A stretch of DNA of 64,000 nt. Origin: DAIOEK01 sp964648485. GTDB lineage: Bacteria; Chloroflexota; Anaerolineae; Anaerolineales; Anaerolineaceae. The stretch's first letter is position 1; each line of letters starts with the position of its first letter. The stretch lies in assembly GCA_964648485.1 (NCBI GenBank), contig CAZYOF010000011.1, positions 1 to 64,000 of the forward strand, in the 5' to 3' direction. The translations under genes and the position numbers were made by a program. Positions 17,460 through 25,248 of the stretch are shown piece after piece. The notes below the pieces were generated by a model that saw only the letters and a program-made list of their open reading frames with translations, did not search any database and was not told the origin of the DNA.

Positions 17460-17903
17460 ATGACAAAACAAAACTTGATCGTAAATGGAAAAAAATATGA
17501 GGTTGAAGTTGGCGATACTACCGGATCATTAGTAGATGTTATCGTCGATGGTGTCAAATACTCGGTTGAAGTGCCCGCTTCCGTCTCGATGCCCAAACCA
17601 GCAGTAAAAGCTGATCGCCCGGCAGTATCGGCAAAACCGGCTGCTGCTCCGGTTGTTCGCGCTGCTGCTCCGGTTGCACCATCTGGTTCCGGTAATGAAG
17701 TGATCGCACCCATGCCCGGTACTATTCTGGATGTACTGGTAAAAGTAGGCGATAGCGTAACAAAAGGACAGGAAGTTGTCAGCCTCGAAGCAATGAAGAT
17801 GAGAAACGCTATTCGCAGTCCAAAAGATGGCGTGGTTTCTGGTGTGAGTGTTGTAGCTGGGCAAAAGGTAAAATTCAACGAAATTCTGGTCCAGATCGAC
17901 TAA
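17460..17903 (+). CDS. mmdC: Biotin carboxyl carrier subunit of the decarboxylase
   Basis: Biotinyl carrier of 147 residues. A short N-terminal beta domain (1-40) is joined by an Ala/Pro-rich flexible linker (about 41-76) to a C-terminal biotinyl domain. The biotin attachment lysine is K113 in EAMKM. The carrier moves CO2 from the alpha to the beta subunit. It lies 15 bp after the delta gene and 10 bp before the beta gene. No biotin carboxylase gene is present, which argues for decarboxylation rather than ATP-driven carboxylation. Confidence 0.95.
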   Translation: MTKQNLIVNGKKYEVEVGDTTGSLVDVIVDGVKYSVEVPASVSMPKPAVKADRPAVSAKPAAAPVVRAAAPVAPSGSGNEVIAPMPGTILDVLVKVGDSVTKGQEVVSLEAMKMRNAIRSPKDGVVSGVSVVAGQKVKFNEILVQID

Positions 17904-17913
17904 GAGGTATACT

Positions 17914-19038
17914 ATGGACCTATCCAAATTGTATTTCCTCATAGAAGCTCCCAGCATGTTTACCTGGCAAGAATTGGTAATGATTGTTATCGGAGCAATT
18001 CTGATCTATCTGGCCATTGTAAAAGAGTATGAACCTGTACTACTCCTGCCTATCGGTTTTGGGGCTATCATCACCAACCTGCCCTTAACTGAGATTTTCG
18101 GTGAACATGGGTTCATTACCATCATCTACAAAGCGGGCATAGATACAGAACTATTGCCTCTGCTCCTATTCATCGGCGTAGGCGCAATGTGCGATTTTGG
18201 TCCCCTGTATGAAAACCCAAAAATGGTTTTCCTGGGAGCATCTGGTCACATCGGTATCTTCGTAACACTGATGGTTGCCCTTTTCCTCGGATATGAGATT
18301 AAAGACGCTGGCGCCATCGCAGCAATCGGTACTATGGATGGACCGACATCAATTGTTGTTGCAAAAACCCTCTCTCCGAGGTTCCTCGCGCCAATTGCTG
18401 TTGCGGCATATAGTTATATGTCGCTGGTTCCCATCATCCAGCCTCCAGTAATGAAGCTGCTAACAACCAAGGCAGAACGTGCCACTCATATGCCCTATTC
18501 TGAGCGGAAAGTATCAAAAACCGTCAGAATTATCTTCCCGATCGCGGCTTCGGTTGTTGTTTCTCTCATTGCACCGGCAGCTTCAGCTTTGATCTCAACA
18601 ATTATGTTTGGTAACTTGTTACGCGAGAGCGGTGTTGTCGATCGCCTGGCAAGTGCCGCAGAAAACGAAATTGCCAATATCACAACTCTATTACTTGGCT
18701 TGTGCATCGGTGTCTCAATGCAGGCAGAAAGCTTTGTCCGTGTGGAAACATTCGGAGTTATCGGTCTTGGATTACTGGCATTCGTTTTTGATATGGCCGG
18801 TGGTGTACTTTTTGCGAAGCTGCTCTACGTCCTATCAGGCAAGAAATTCAACCCCCTCATTGGGTCTGCTGGAATTAGCGCATTCCCAATGGCAGCCCGT
18901 GTAGTTCAGCGGGTTGGACAGGAAGCGGATCCCAGCAACTTCCTCCTCATGCATGCAATGGGTGCGAATGTTGCGGGTCAGCTCGGCAGCGTTGTAGCCG
19001 GAGGGCTTTTACTCGCATTTCTTGTAGGTGGAGTTTAG
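17914..19038 (+). CDS. mmdB: Na+-translocating decarboxylase subunit beta
   Basis: Integral membrane pump subunit (OadB/MmdB/GcdB family), 374 residues, about nine to eleven hydrophobic segments. It decarboxylates carboxybiotin and exports Na+. The conserved intramembrane region GTMDGPTSIVVAKTL contains D142, the family's essential aspartate, and a second conserved region has NPLIGSAGISAFPMAARV. AGAGGTA is the ribosome site. With the three genes upstream it makes a complete pump, so acid decarboxylation here can build a sodium gradient. Confidence 0.96.
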   Translation: MDLSKLYFLIEAPSMFTWQELVMIVIGAILIYLAIVKEYEPVLLLPIGFGAIITNLPLTEIFGEHGFITIIYKAGIDTELLPLLLFIGVGAMCDFGPLYENPKMVFLGASGHIGIFVTLMVALFLGYEIKDAGAIAAIGTMDGPTSIVVAKTLSPRFLAPIAVAAYSYMSLVPIIQPPVMKLLTTKAERATHMPYSERKVSKTVRIIFPIAASVVVSLIAPAASALISTIMFGNLLRESGVVDRLASAAENEIANITTLLLGLCIGVSMQAESFVRVETFGVIGLGLLAFVFDMAGGVLFAKLLYVLSGKKFNPLIGSAGISAFPMAARVVQRVGQEADPSNFLLMHAMGANVAGQLGSVVAGGLLLAFLVGGV

Positions 19039-19048
19039 TCTTATAATT

Positions 19049-19086
19049 AATCGAAGCTAATGAAATTATTAGCTTCGATTTTATTA
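19049..19086 (+). terminator. Terminator of the decarboxylase operon
   Basis: A 13-bp perfect stem pairs 19049-19061 with 19068-19080 (core CGAAGCTAAT/ATTAGCTTCG) around a six-base loop and is followed by TTATTAA. Confidence 0.88.
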
Positions 19087-19141
19087 ATTAAAGTTCAGGT
19101 AACATCCAGTAAGTATTTATACATACAAAAGGAGAATAACC

Positions 19142-20014
19142 ATGAAACTAATCGATCTAACAATCCCTCTGGGTATTGCCACCCCCCCATGGCCGACCTA
19201 TGAACCCTTACAGGTGAAGTATTTCAAACGGCTCGCCCCTAACGGAGCAAACGGCCAATTATTGACCCACTCCAACCATCTGGGCACCCATTTGGATGGC
19301 GAAATCCACTTCTACACTGCCGGTAAGGATATTGCCGATCTTGATATGGACTACCTTGTTCACGATGCGGCTGTTGTGGACCTGACCGATGCTGTCGGTG
19401 ATTACCAGGTGTACACCAGCAAAATGATCGAAGACCGTGTCGAAGTTAAAGAAGGCGATATCCTCGTCATCCATACCGGTTACCATCATTTCGGATGGGA
19501 TCACCCCACCGCGGATGAGATCCGCTATATGGTGAAACACCCCGGTCCGGGACAGGAATTTGCGGATTGGGCGAAGAAAAAGAAACTGCGCTGGATCGCG
19601 GTTGACTGCGGCTCTGCAGACCACCCGATGAACACCATCATCCGCACCTGGATGCCCCGCCAGACTGCTCAGGCACAGAAAGTCTTCAAAAAGATGTACA
19701 ACCAGTCCATCGAAGAATACTTCGATGATGAGAAGTATCAACTGATGCACATCGATCTCTTCCCGGAATCCATCATCCACGCAGAATGCTTTGGCGGACA
19801 GATCGACCTGCTGCTTAACCGCCGTGTTAAAGTTGGCTTCTTCCCCTGGCGCTTTGTCGATGGCGAATCCTCCATCGGTCGCGCGGTAGCCTTTGTAGAA
19901 GATGATGAATACGAAAAACTGATGGCTAAGGCTGCAACCATGCCTAAGACCAAATTCGGTGATGCGTACGACCCGACCCATGTGGAACGGTTAAACAAGC
20001 TGTCCAAAATATAG
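19142..20014 (+). CDS. Cyclase family protein (kynurenine formamidase/isatin hydrolase-like)
   Basis: Metal-dependent hydrolase of the cyclase superfamily, 290 residues. The signature metal-binding motif is H46-L-G-T-H50-L-D52, followed by IHF. Relatives open cyclic amides or hydrolyse formamides. AAAAGGAG precedes the ATG. It follows the decarboxylase terminator but shares orientation with the whole block and is paired with the GNAT-like gene 52 bp downstream. I infer that it opens a ring or amide made by the molybdenum hydroxylase; the substrate is unknown. Confidence 0.88.
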   Translation: MKLIDLTIPLGIATPPWPTYEPLQVKYFKRLAPNGANGQLLTHSNHLGTHLDGEIHFYTAGKDIADLDMDYLVHDAAVVDLTDAVGDYQVYTSKMIEDRVEVKEGDILVIHTGYHHFGWDHPTADEIRYMVKHPGPGQEFADWAKKKKLRWIAVDCGSADHPMNTIIRTWMPRQTAQAQKVFKKMYNQSIEEYFDDEKYQLMHIDLFPESIIHAECFGGQIDLLLNRRVKVGFFPWRFVDGESSIGRAVAFVEDDEYEKLMAKAATMPKTKFGDAYDPTHVERLNKLSKI

Positions 20015-20066
20015 TCGTGCGGAAGTATAATTATTTTTATCAATCTTTTATTAAAGGAGAAATGCC

Positions 20067-20792
20067 GTGAAAATAAATCCCCCCGAGAAAGTTACTGAAC
20101 AACAATTAACGATCGACGTTAGCGAGATCGAACCCCTGCTCCAGGCACCGCCTATGGATATGAAACCCTGGCCAGAAGCCATGGTGAAATTGAAAGACGG
20201 TCGCACCCTGTATATCCGCGAAGCAAAGGTGGAAGAAGCCCCCATGATGCTCGAACACATCAAGAAATACATGGATGTTGATCATGACTTCTATGATATT
20301 GTTGGTGCCCGTGTATATGCAGAAATCTTGGGTTGGTATCGCCAGCGCCTCAAAGACCCCTATACCCTCGTCGGTTTAATTGACGGGTTATGGGTTGGTT
20401 TCGCGAACGGTCGCCTGATCAGTGAAGATATCAACGTCAGCCTCCACACCATGGCACTCGCTCGCGGCGGTCGTATCGGCGCCATCATGTACTATGCCAA
20501 GGCATATTATGGTTTCGAAATCCTCGGCAACAAGGAATGGTGGGCAACTTACGAAAGCTACAATGGTTGGATGCGCTGGGGTCTGGGAATGGCACAGCCT
20601 TCTTACCCCTGGCCAGAATACCAGCATGAACTGGGTGGCGCCCGTGTTTATTACGTCACCAAGAAATACTGGGATACTGCTGTAAAGAAATACATTCAGC
20701 AGATGGTCGGTGCCGATCTGGACTTCAATGTTCCTGATTCCGTAAGAAAAGCTAACGCAGTCATGCGCGCTCCTGAAGAGATTACCGTATAA
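20067..20792 (+). CDS. GNAT-like protein of unknown function
   Basis: I do not recognise a named family for this 241-residue protein. Residues about 42-150 resemble an acetyltransferase (GNAT) fold: a strand TLYIREAKVEEAPMML, a central VGLIDGLWVGF hairpin, and LARGGRIGAIMYY in place of the acetyl-CoA pyrophosphate loop. The C-terminal third is rich in Trp and Tyr and has no match I know. Start is GTG at 20067 with AAAGGAGA six bases upstream. It is probably co-transcribed with the cyclase and ends in a terminator. Acyl-CoA binding is inference. Confidence 0.7.
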   Translation: MKINPPEKVTEQQLTIDVSEIEPLLQAPPMDMKPWPEAMVKLKDGRTLYIREAKVEEAPMMLEHIKKYMDVDHDFYDIVGARVYAEILGWYRQRLKDPYTLVGLIDGLWVGFANGRLISEDINVSLHTMALARGGRIGAIMYYAKAYYGFEILGNKEWWATYESYNGWMRWGLGMAQPSYPWPEYQHELGGARVYYVTKKYWDTAVKKYIQQMVGADLDFNVPDSVRKANAVMRAPEEITV

Positions 20793-20812
20793 CAGCTCTC
20801 AGAAATAAAACG

Positions 20813-20846
20813 AAAAAACCACCTCATTGATTGAGGTGGTTTTTTG
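20813..20846. terminator. Strong bidirectional terminator
   Basis: AAAAAACCACCTCA (20813-20826) pairs with TGAGGTGGTTTTTT (20832-20845) around a five-base loop. Both strands read into a T run, so it closes the GNAT-like gene and the convergent OsmC gene. Confidence 0.93.
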
Positions 20847-20871
20847 TATACCGTGATTGCTGAAATTTTTG

Positions 20872-21366
20872 TCAGGATGCTTCTATAGAAGCCTGAGAAT
20901 TAATTACCTGTTTCACATGGATGGGTACGGAACCGTGTAATGCTTTCTCAGTAAAACACATTTTCCGGGCAAGTTGGATTAATTGCTGAATTGCATCTGG
21001 GTCTTCTTCAGAATCTATTTTTATTTCAATATCGAAAGAATCACAAAATCCTTCTGCATCACCTTTGAGCACAGATCCATGCTCGTGAAAATGAGCAGTA
21101 ACGATAACTCTCTCATTCTTGATGCTCAGTCTCTTCTTATTCGCAACCTGCGAAATATGCGAAATCAGTCAGAGAGCCATACCAGACACGAAATAGGTCA
21201 ACGGTGTTGGCGCGGTTCCCTCTCCTCCTGGCATGTAATTTCCTTCATCGCTCACAAATGCGTAAGACCTACCGGTTTCAGGTTGTCCGGCAACAACCTG
21301 TTTACGCCATTTTTCTATTGAACTTGCTTCAGCTACAACTTTGATACCTCGAAAATTTTTATCCAT
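20872..21366 (-). CDS. OsmC family protein, probable selenoprotein (Sec66)
   Basis: OsmC/Ohr-like thiol peroxidase, 164 residues if the in-frame TGA at 21171-21169 is read as selenocysteine. Residues 1-65 end in PTPLTYFVSGMAL; after the TGA the same frame goes on without a shift as LISHISQVANKKRL to the stop. The TGA falls where the family has its first reactive cysteine, and the second is present as C137 in KMCFTEKALHG. A SECIS-like hairpin starts shortly after the TGA. Start ATG at 21366 is chosen; a TTG four codons upstream is less likely. Selenium machinery genes are not in the window. The alternative is a one-base nonsense mutation. Confidence 0.85.
21138..21157 (-). promoter_or_regulatory. 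Bacterial SECIS-like hairpin in the OsmC gene
   Basis: Downstream of the in-frame UGA, the mRNA can form stem UUCGC/GCGAA with apical loop AGGUU, extended by UA/UA across a single bulged U. The loop begins 19 bases after the UGA. The E. coli fdhF element has an AGGUCU loop 17 bases after its UGA and also a bulged U, so loop, bulge and distance all match closely. Confidence 0.75.
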
Positions 21367-21442
21367 GGTCTCTCTCAAATCCTTTACAGAATTTTATAAA
21401 CTAATTTTACCAATAAACGTTCGCCTATTAAATGAAATTTTC

Positions 21443-21471
21443 TTGTGTTGATGTTAACCCTAAGGTATAAT
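21443..21471 (+). promoter_or_regulatory. Promoter of the unknown two-gene operon
   Basis: TTGTGT (21443-21448) and consensus TATAAT (21466-21471) are 17 bases apart, about 40 bases before the start codon at 21510. Confidence 0.7.
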
Positions 21472-21509
21472 AACAACGCTATTTTAATAACCCAGAGAAG
21501 AGGCAAGGT

Positions 21510-23096
21510 ATGACAGGTGCCCCAGCATTACTCCAGGTAGATCAATGGGAAGCGTATCAGTTTTCACAAAATGACCTGGATTTTATCAACAATTACCTAT
21601 TTGAGTTAGAAACCCCCCAGACAACCCAGGAACTTCTCAAAGCAGTCATTCAGAATAGACTGGAACAAGAGAAGAAATCTCTGCAACAAAAACAATTAAA
21701 AAACGGTCGCATCTATTTGCCAAAAGATCATTACGAAACAGGCGAACAGGTTCAGTTTCCTTCCCTTGGCTGGCAGCAGGGAAAAGTAACCAAAGTCCGC
21801 GTAGGAAACAACCCCGAGATTTCATCTTTCAATGTAATGGAAGTTGAATTTGCCGGAAAAGATACCCGCAGTTTTGCTCTGGATTTGGATGATCATGCTT
21901 TAAATACACCCGTTGTTGTCAATGAAGAATCACAATCAACACAGGTAGAGCAAATCCTGGCTGAATACGGTGAAGCGTTGGAAATTGCACTCGAAGAATC
22001 ACTGGCGACCGATCCCAATCTGGCTCTAATCACAGGCGCATGGTTTCCGCGTGCCCTTTTTGTGGATATTAATATAGGGCAATTAAATCTTGCTGAAGCA
22101 ATTCTGGATATGGCAGGTGGGGGTCCGCTTTCGACAGCCTCTTTGATGGAACAATTGGATCTTCCTCCCGGTGTCAATGAAAAACTCACCGAGTTTTCCC
22201 TCAATTTAGCATTACAGGAAGATCCTCGTTTCGATGAAGTCGGTTCTTCAGGGGATGTTCTCTGGTACCTTGAACGTCTGGAACCTGAGAACGTGCGTCA
22301 GGCGCCGCTTTCTCTTCAATTTCAGCAGCAGGAAATAGACCGCGCCAATTTTACACCCCAATTGGCAGATCTTGAAAAGCAGCTTGATGATGAGTATTGT
22401 TCAGCCTGCTTTGAATATGAAAAAAAGGGTCAGGCAGAAATCATTCTTACCTACCCTCACTGGCGGGCTGGGTCTCTTCCCTTAACCAGCCAGACGCGGA
22501 AACTTTTCCCAACCGCACTTGAGTCTCCCCGCATCCAATTCTCTTTCATTGATGCAGACACGAAAGCTAAAATTCCTGGCTGGGTGGTGCGCCCGAACCG
22601 CTACGTTGTCGGTTTATCGGAATGGTATCAGCAGAACGGAATTATTCCCGGCAGCATTATCACCATATACAAAGCCAACCTCCACGGGGAAGTTCTCATC
22701 AAGGTGGAAAAGAAAAAGAGCAAGGAATGGCTCCGTACGGTTTTAGTCGGCGCGGATGGTGGTATTGTCTTCGCGCTGCTGAAGCAGCAGGTTAACACAA
22801 CCTATGATGAACGCATGGCTACGGTCGTTCCAGATATTGCCGGATTGGATAAATACTGGGAAACTCAGAAAGCAAAACGCCCCCACTGGGAAAACATCAT
22901 CGTGCAATGTGCACAGGAACTCACCAAACTCAACCCACAGGGACATGTCCACGCTCAGGAACTTTACGCTGCAGCAAATGTATTCCGTCGCTGCTCACCT
23001 GAAATCGTTTTCAATGTTCTGGTAAACTCACCGGCTTTCTCACTCGTCGGCGATCTATATTACAGGCTGGTTGAAACGGGCATGCAGGAGACATAG
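21510..23096 (+). CDS. Uncharacterised multidomain protein, possibly nucleic-acid binding
   Basis: I do not recognise this 528-residue soluble protein. Visible parts are an N-terminal helical region (about 15-65), a small beta domain (about 65-130), a helical segment resembling a winged helix (about 205-265), a C/ExC pair in DEYCSACFEYE (about 292-302), a beta segment with PGWVVRPNRYVVGLSEWY, and a second winged-helix-like C-terminus (about 450-520). Nucleic-acid binding is only a guess from these shapes. No signal peptide or membrane segment is seen. It abuts the next gene with no gap, so they likely work together. Confidence 0.75.
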   Translation: MTGAPALLQVDQWEAYQFSQNDLDFINNYLFELETPQTTQELLKAVIQNRLEQEKKSLQQKQLKNGRIYLPKDHYETGEQVQFPSLGWQQGKVTKVRVGNNPEISSFNVMEVEFAGKDTRSFALDLDDHALNTPVVVNEESQSTQVEQILAEYGEALEIALEESLATDPNLALITGAWFPRALFVDINIGQLNLAEAILDMAGGGPLSTASLMEQLDLPPGVNEKLTEFSLNLALQEDPRFDEVGSSGDVLWYLERLEPENVRQAPLSLQFQQQEIDRANFTPQLADLEKQLDDEYCSACFEYEKKGQAEIILTYPHWRAGSLPLTSQTRKLFPTALESPRIQFSFIDADTKAKIPGWVVRPNRYVVGLSEWYQQNGIIPGSIITIYKANLHGEVLIKVEKKKSKEWLRTVLVGADGGIVFALLKQQVNTTYDERMATVVPDIAGLDKYWETQKAKRPHWENIIVQCAQELTKLNPQGHVHAQELYAAANVFRRCSPEIVFNVLVNSPAFSLVGDLYYRLVETGMQET

Positions 23097-23531
23097 ATGG
23101 ATAATAAACCCCAGTTCTCTCTGGTAAAACCTACACTGCAAACTCCATTTCACATTGATTTCGATTGGTGGAAGGAACACGATAATAACTGGCGGGTCTT
23201 TCTCTTAGATTACTTATGCCCTGAACATCAGGCAATGTTTGAATCTGCCGTGGAAGGCGAACTGGTTGATTTTATTGACCCTGTCACAGCAGAAGTGCAA
23301 CAGGTCGATGGAATTCAGCAGAAATTAATGCTGCACTGCTCAAAACAGGAAGGTTTCGTGGAAGAAAACCACAGTGTGGTAGATAATGTCTTCCGAATCT
23401 TTCTCTCGAATGGGAATACTCCTCTCACGGCAGAAGAATTGGGGAATTTGACCGGTAAACCGGGTGAGACAATCTTAAGATTGCTCTCTGGTTCAACCGT
23501 ATTCATGGGAATACGCCCGACAAATTTGTGA
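23097..23531 (+). CDS. Uncharacterised protein coupled to the preceding gene
   Basis: Acidic, soluble protein of 144 residues with no family I recognise. Its ATG follows the upstream TAG stop without a gap, so translation is probably coupled. The C-terminal part (about 88-140), with LTAEELGNLTGKPGETILRLL, looks like a helix-turn-helix or winged helix. The N-terminal half has FDWWKEHDNNWRVFLLDYLCPEH, reminiscent of a small helical binding domain. The tRNA-Arg gene follows after 16 bases. Confidence 0.7.
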   Translation: MDNKPQFSLVKPTLQTPFHIDFDWWKEHDNNWRVFLLDYLCPEHQAMFESAVEGELVDFIDPVTAEVQQVDGIQQKLMLHCSKQEGFVEENHSVVDNVFRIFLSNGNTPLTAEELGNLTGKPGETILRLLSGSTVFMGIRPTNL

Positions 23532-23547
23532 TAAGATTGATGCCATT

Positions 23548-23620
23548 GCCCCAGTAGCTCAATGGATAGAGCACCGGACTTCTAATCCGATGGTTGAGCG
23601 TTCGAGTCGCTCCTGGGGCG
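23548..23620 (+). tRNA. tRNA-Arg (anticodon TCT)
   Basis: A full cloverleaf of 73 bases. Acceptor GCCCCAG (23548-23554) pairs with CTGGGGC (23613-23619), D stem is GCTC/GAGC, the anticodon loop CTTCTAA holds TCT at 23581-23583, and T stem GAGCG/CGCTC closes TTCGAGT. The anticodon stem has one C-A mismatch at its base. Discriminator G is at 23620, and CCA is not encoded. It reads AGA codons. Confidence 0.95.
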
Positions 23621-23675
23621 CCTTGTTTCCCGAATTTTCAGAAAAATTACAATCGTACCTCGGGGAGGTAAAGCA

Positions 23676-24659
23676 ATGATTGAGCGGGCTTACGGATGCT
23701 TGATTGGTTCTGCTATTGGAGACGCCATGGGTATGCCGGCATCCTTCATGACTCCTGAAATGATAAAAAGCACTTACGGAAGGATTACAGGTTTCCTCCC
23801 TCCCGCAAAAAAACAGATTCCTCATGGAGATCTGGCAGAAGGTATGATCACGGATGATACTGAAGAAAGCCTGATCGTTGCAAAAGTATTACTAGAATCC
23901 GGGCGTTTTAATCAAACAATTTTTATTCAGGAAATGAAAAACTGGGCAACCAAGGCGGATATGCTGAACACGGATATCATTGGTCCATCCACCCGCCGTT
24001 TTCTGGAAGCTATCATAAATAATCAGGATCCACGCGAGAGCGGAAAGACCGGAGATACTAATGGAGCAGCCATGCGGGTCGCCCCGATAGGTATTTTCTA
24101 TCACGGTGATATGGATAAGGCAATTCAGGCTGCCATCGAATCTGCAATACTATCCCATGGCAGCAAACCCGGTCTTGCCTCTGCCGCAGCAATTGCAGCG
24201 GGTATCGCTGTGGCAATTGAGGGAGATTGTACACCCGGCGATGTTCTCAACGCAGCTTTAAAAGGTGCAGTGGAGGGGGAAAAGGCTGGATTTGACATTC
24301 CAGCCCCATCAGTTGCAGCCAGGATAAACCTGGTCCTGGAAATGGTGGATCATCTTAGAAACCAACCTCTGGAAGCGATTAGTTACCGCTTGTACCAGAT
24401 AATTGGCACCAGTATGAAAAGTTACGAATCCATTCCATTTTCGCTTGGGGTATTCTATGCATGTCATGGAAATTTCCAGGAAGGTTTAATGGCTGCCATC
24501 AATATGGGTGATGATGCAGATACAAATGGTGCAATTGTTGGCGCCCTGTGTGGAGCATATTCTGGAGTAAATAAAATAAATCCGGCATGGATAGAAAAAT
24601 TTCAACACACAAATCATATCGATTTTATAAACATAGCAAAAATTTTATTGAAGAAATAA
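23676..24659 (+). CDS. ADP-ribosylglycohydrolase family protein
   Basis: DraG/ARH-type hydrolase of 327 residues that would remove ADP-ribose from proteins or other targets. The N-terminal GCLIGSAIGDAMGMP, the metal-binding TDDTE (about 50-54) and the C-terminal MGDDADTNGAIVGALCGAYSG (dinuclear Mg site) are intact. GGGAGG precedes the ATG. No matching ADP-ribosyltransferase or nitrogenase gene is nearby, so the target is unknown. It stands between the tRNA and the heat-shock genes. Confidence 0.93.
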   Translation: MIERAYGCLIGSAIGDAMGMPASFMTPEMIKSTYGRITGFLPPAKKQIPHGDLAEGMITDDTEESLIVAKVLLESGRFNQTIFIQEMKNWATKADMLNTDIIGPSTRRFLEAIINNQDPRESGKTGDTNGAAMRVAPIGIFYHGDMDKAIQAAIESAILSHGSKPGLASAAAIAAGIAVAIEGDCTPGDVLNAALKGAVEGEKAGFDIPAPSVAARINLVLEMVDHLRNQPLEAISYRLYQIIGTSMKSYESIPFSLGVFYACHGNFQEGLMAAINMGDDADTNGAIVGALCGAYSGVNKINPAWIEKFQHTNHIDFINIAKILLKK

Positions 24660-24830
24660 GAACACAACCTGGCTGCAAACTGCACATGGTTAACCATCTG
24701 CGCTGATATAAAGAAAACTCCGTTTATTTGTTCACTGGATGGAAAATTCATCCTACTATTCTTACGCTATTCCAATATACGGTCATATAATTAAGATAAT
24801 TACTTATAGATTTTAACGAGGGAAACCTTT

Positions 24831-25244
24831 ATGGACCTGGAAAAAAACCAATACATATCAAACACCTCCGGAGAAGACTCCGATCCCCAGTCTGGTGTAA
24901 TTACCTGGCGTGTATCTGTCCGCCGGCCGCATACCTGGCATCCCCCCACAGACCTTTATGAAACGGATGAGAAATTTATCATCCGCGTGGAGATCGCCGG
25001 AATGAATAAAGAAGAATTTTGTGTCAGCCTTGAAAACAATATCCTTACCATTTCTGGCAGCCGGCCGGATATGCACCTGCGACGATCTTTCCACCAGATG
25101 GAAATCCTGTTCGGTGATTTTAAAACTTCTGTTGAGCTCCCCTCCCCGGTAGATGCAGATCAGGTAACAGCAGAATATCGTGATGGATTTTTAAATATTC
25201 ATTTACCCAAAATACAACCTACAATAATTCAGATAAAAGAGTGA
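24831..25244 (+). CDS. Small heat-shock protein (Hsp20/alpha-crystallin)
   Basis: Holdase chaperone of 137 residues. The alpha-crystallin domain spans about 40-130, beginning PPTDLYETDEKFIIRVEIAG and ending with the conserved strand AEYRDGFLNIHLPK. The C-terminus is IQPTIIQI, giving an I-x-I-type tail. It sits 4 bp before lon, a sensible stress pair. The 170-base upstream gap has no CIRCE element or clear operator. Confidence 0.93.
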   Translation: MDLEKNQYISNTSGEDSDPQSGVITWRVSVRRPHTWHPPTDLYETDEKFIIRVEIAGMNKEEFCVSLENNILTISGSRPDMHLRRSFHQMEILFGDFKTSVELPSPVDADQVTAEYRDGFLNIHLPKIQPTIIQIKE

Positions 25245-25248
25245 ACAC

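Noticed and set aside
15537..17903. Alpha and biotin carrier as an acetyl-/propionyl-CoA carboxylase
   Set aside because: No biotin carboxylase gene is present, while the membrane pump beta subunit and the small delta subunit are, so a decarboxylase fits better.
17456..17957. Two long antisense frames over the biotin carrier gene
   Set aside because: They mirror the Ala/Pro linker of the real gene and lack any family pattern or ribosome site.
19259..19981. 240-codon open frame antisense to the cyclase gene
   Set aside because: The sense strand encodes a recognisable enzyme with a ribosome site; the antisense product has no motif and reflects codon bias.
20872..21378. OsmC gene as two small separate genes or a frameshifted pseudogene
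   Set aside because: Both parts are in the same frame with only one TGA between them, the second part has no own ribosome site, and the TGA sits at a redox cysteine position next to a SECIS-like hairpin.
23548..23675. tRNA-Arg as an attachment site of an integrated element
   Set aside because: No integrase, no duplicated tRNA 3' end and no change in gene content were seen on either side.
24660..24830. CIRCE or other HrcA operator before hsp20-lon
   Set aside because: No TTAGCACTC-N9-GAGTGCTAA-like inverted repeat is present in the gap.
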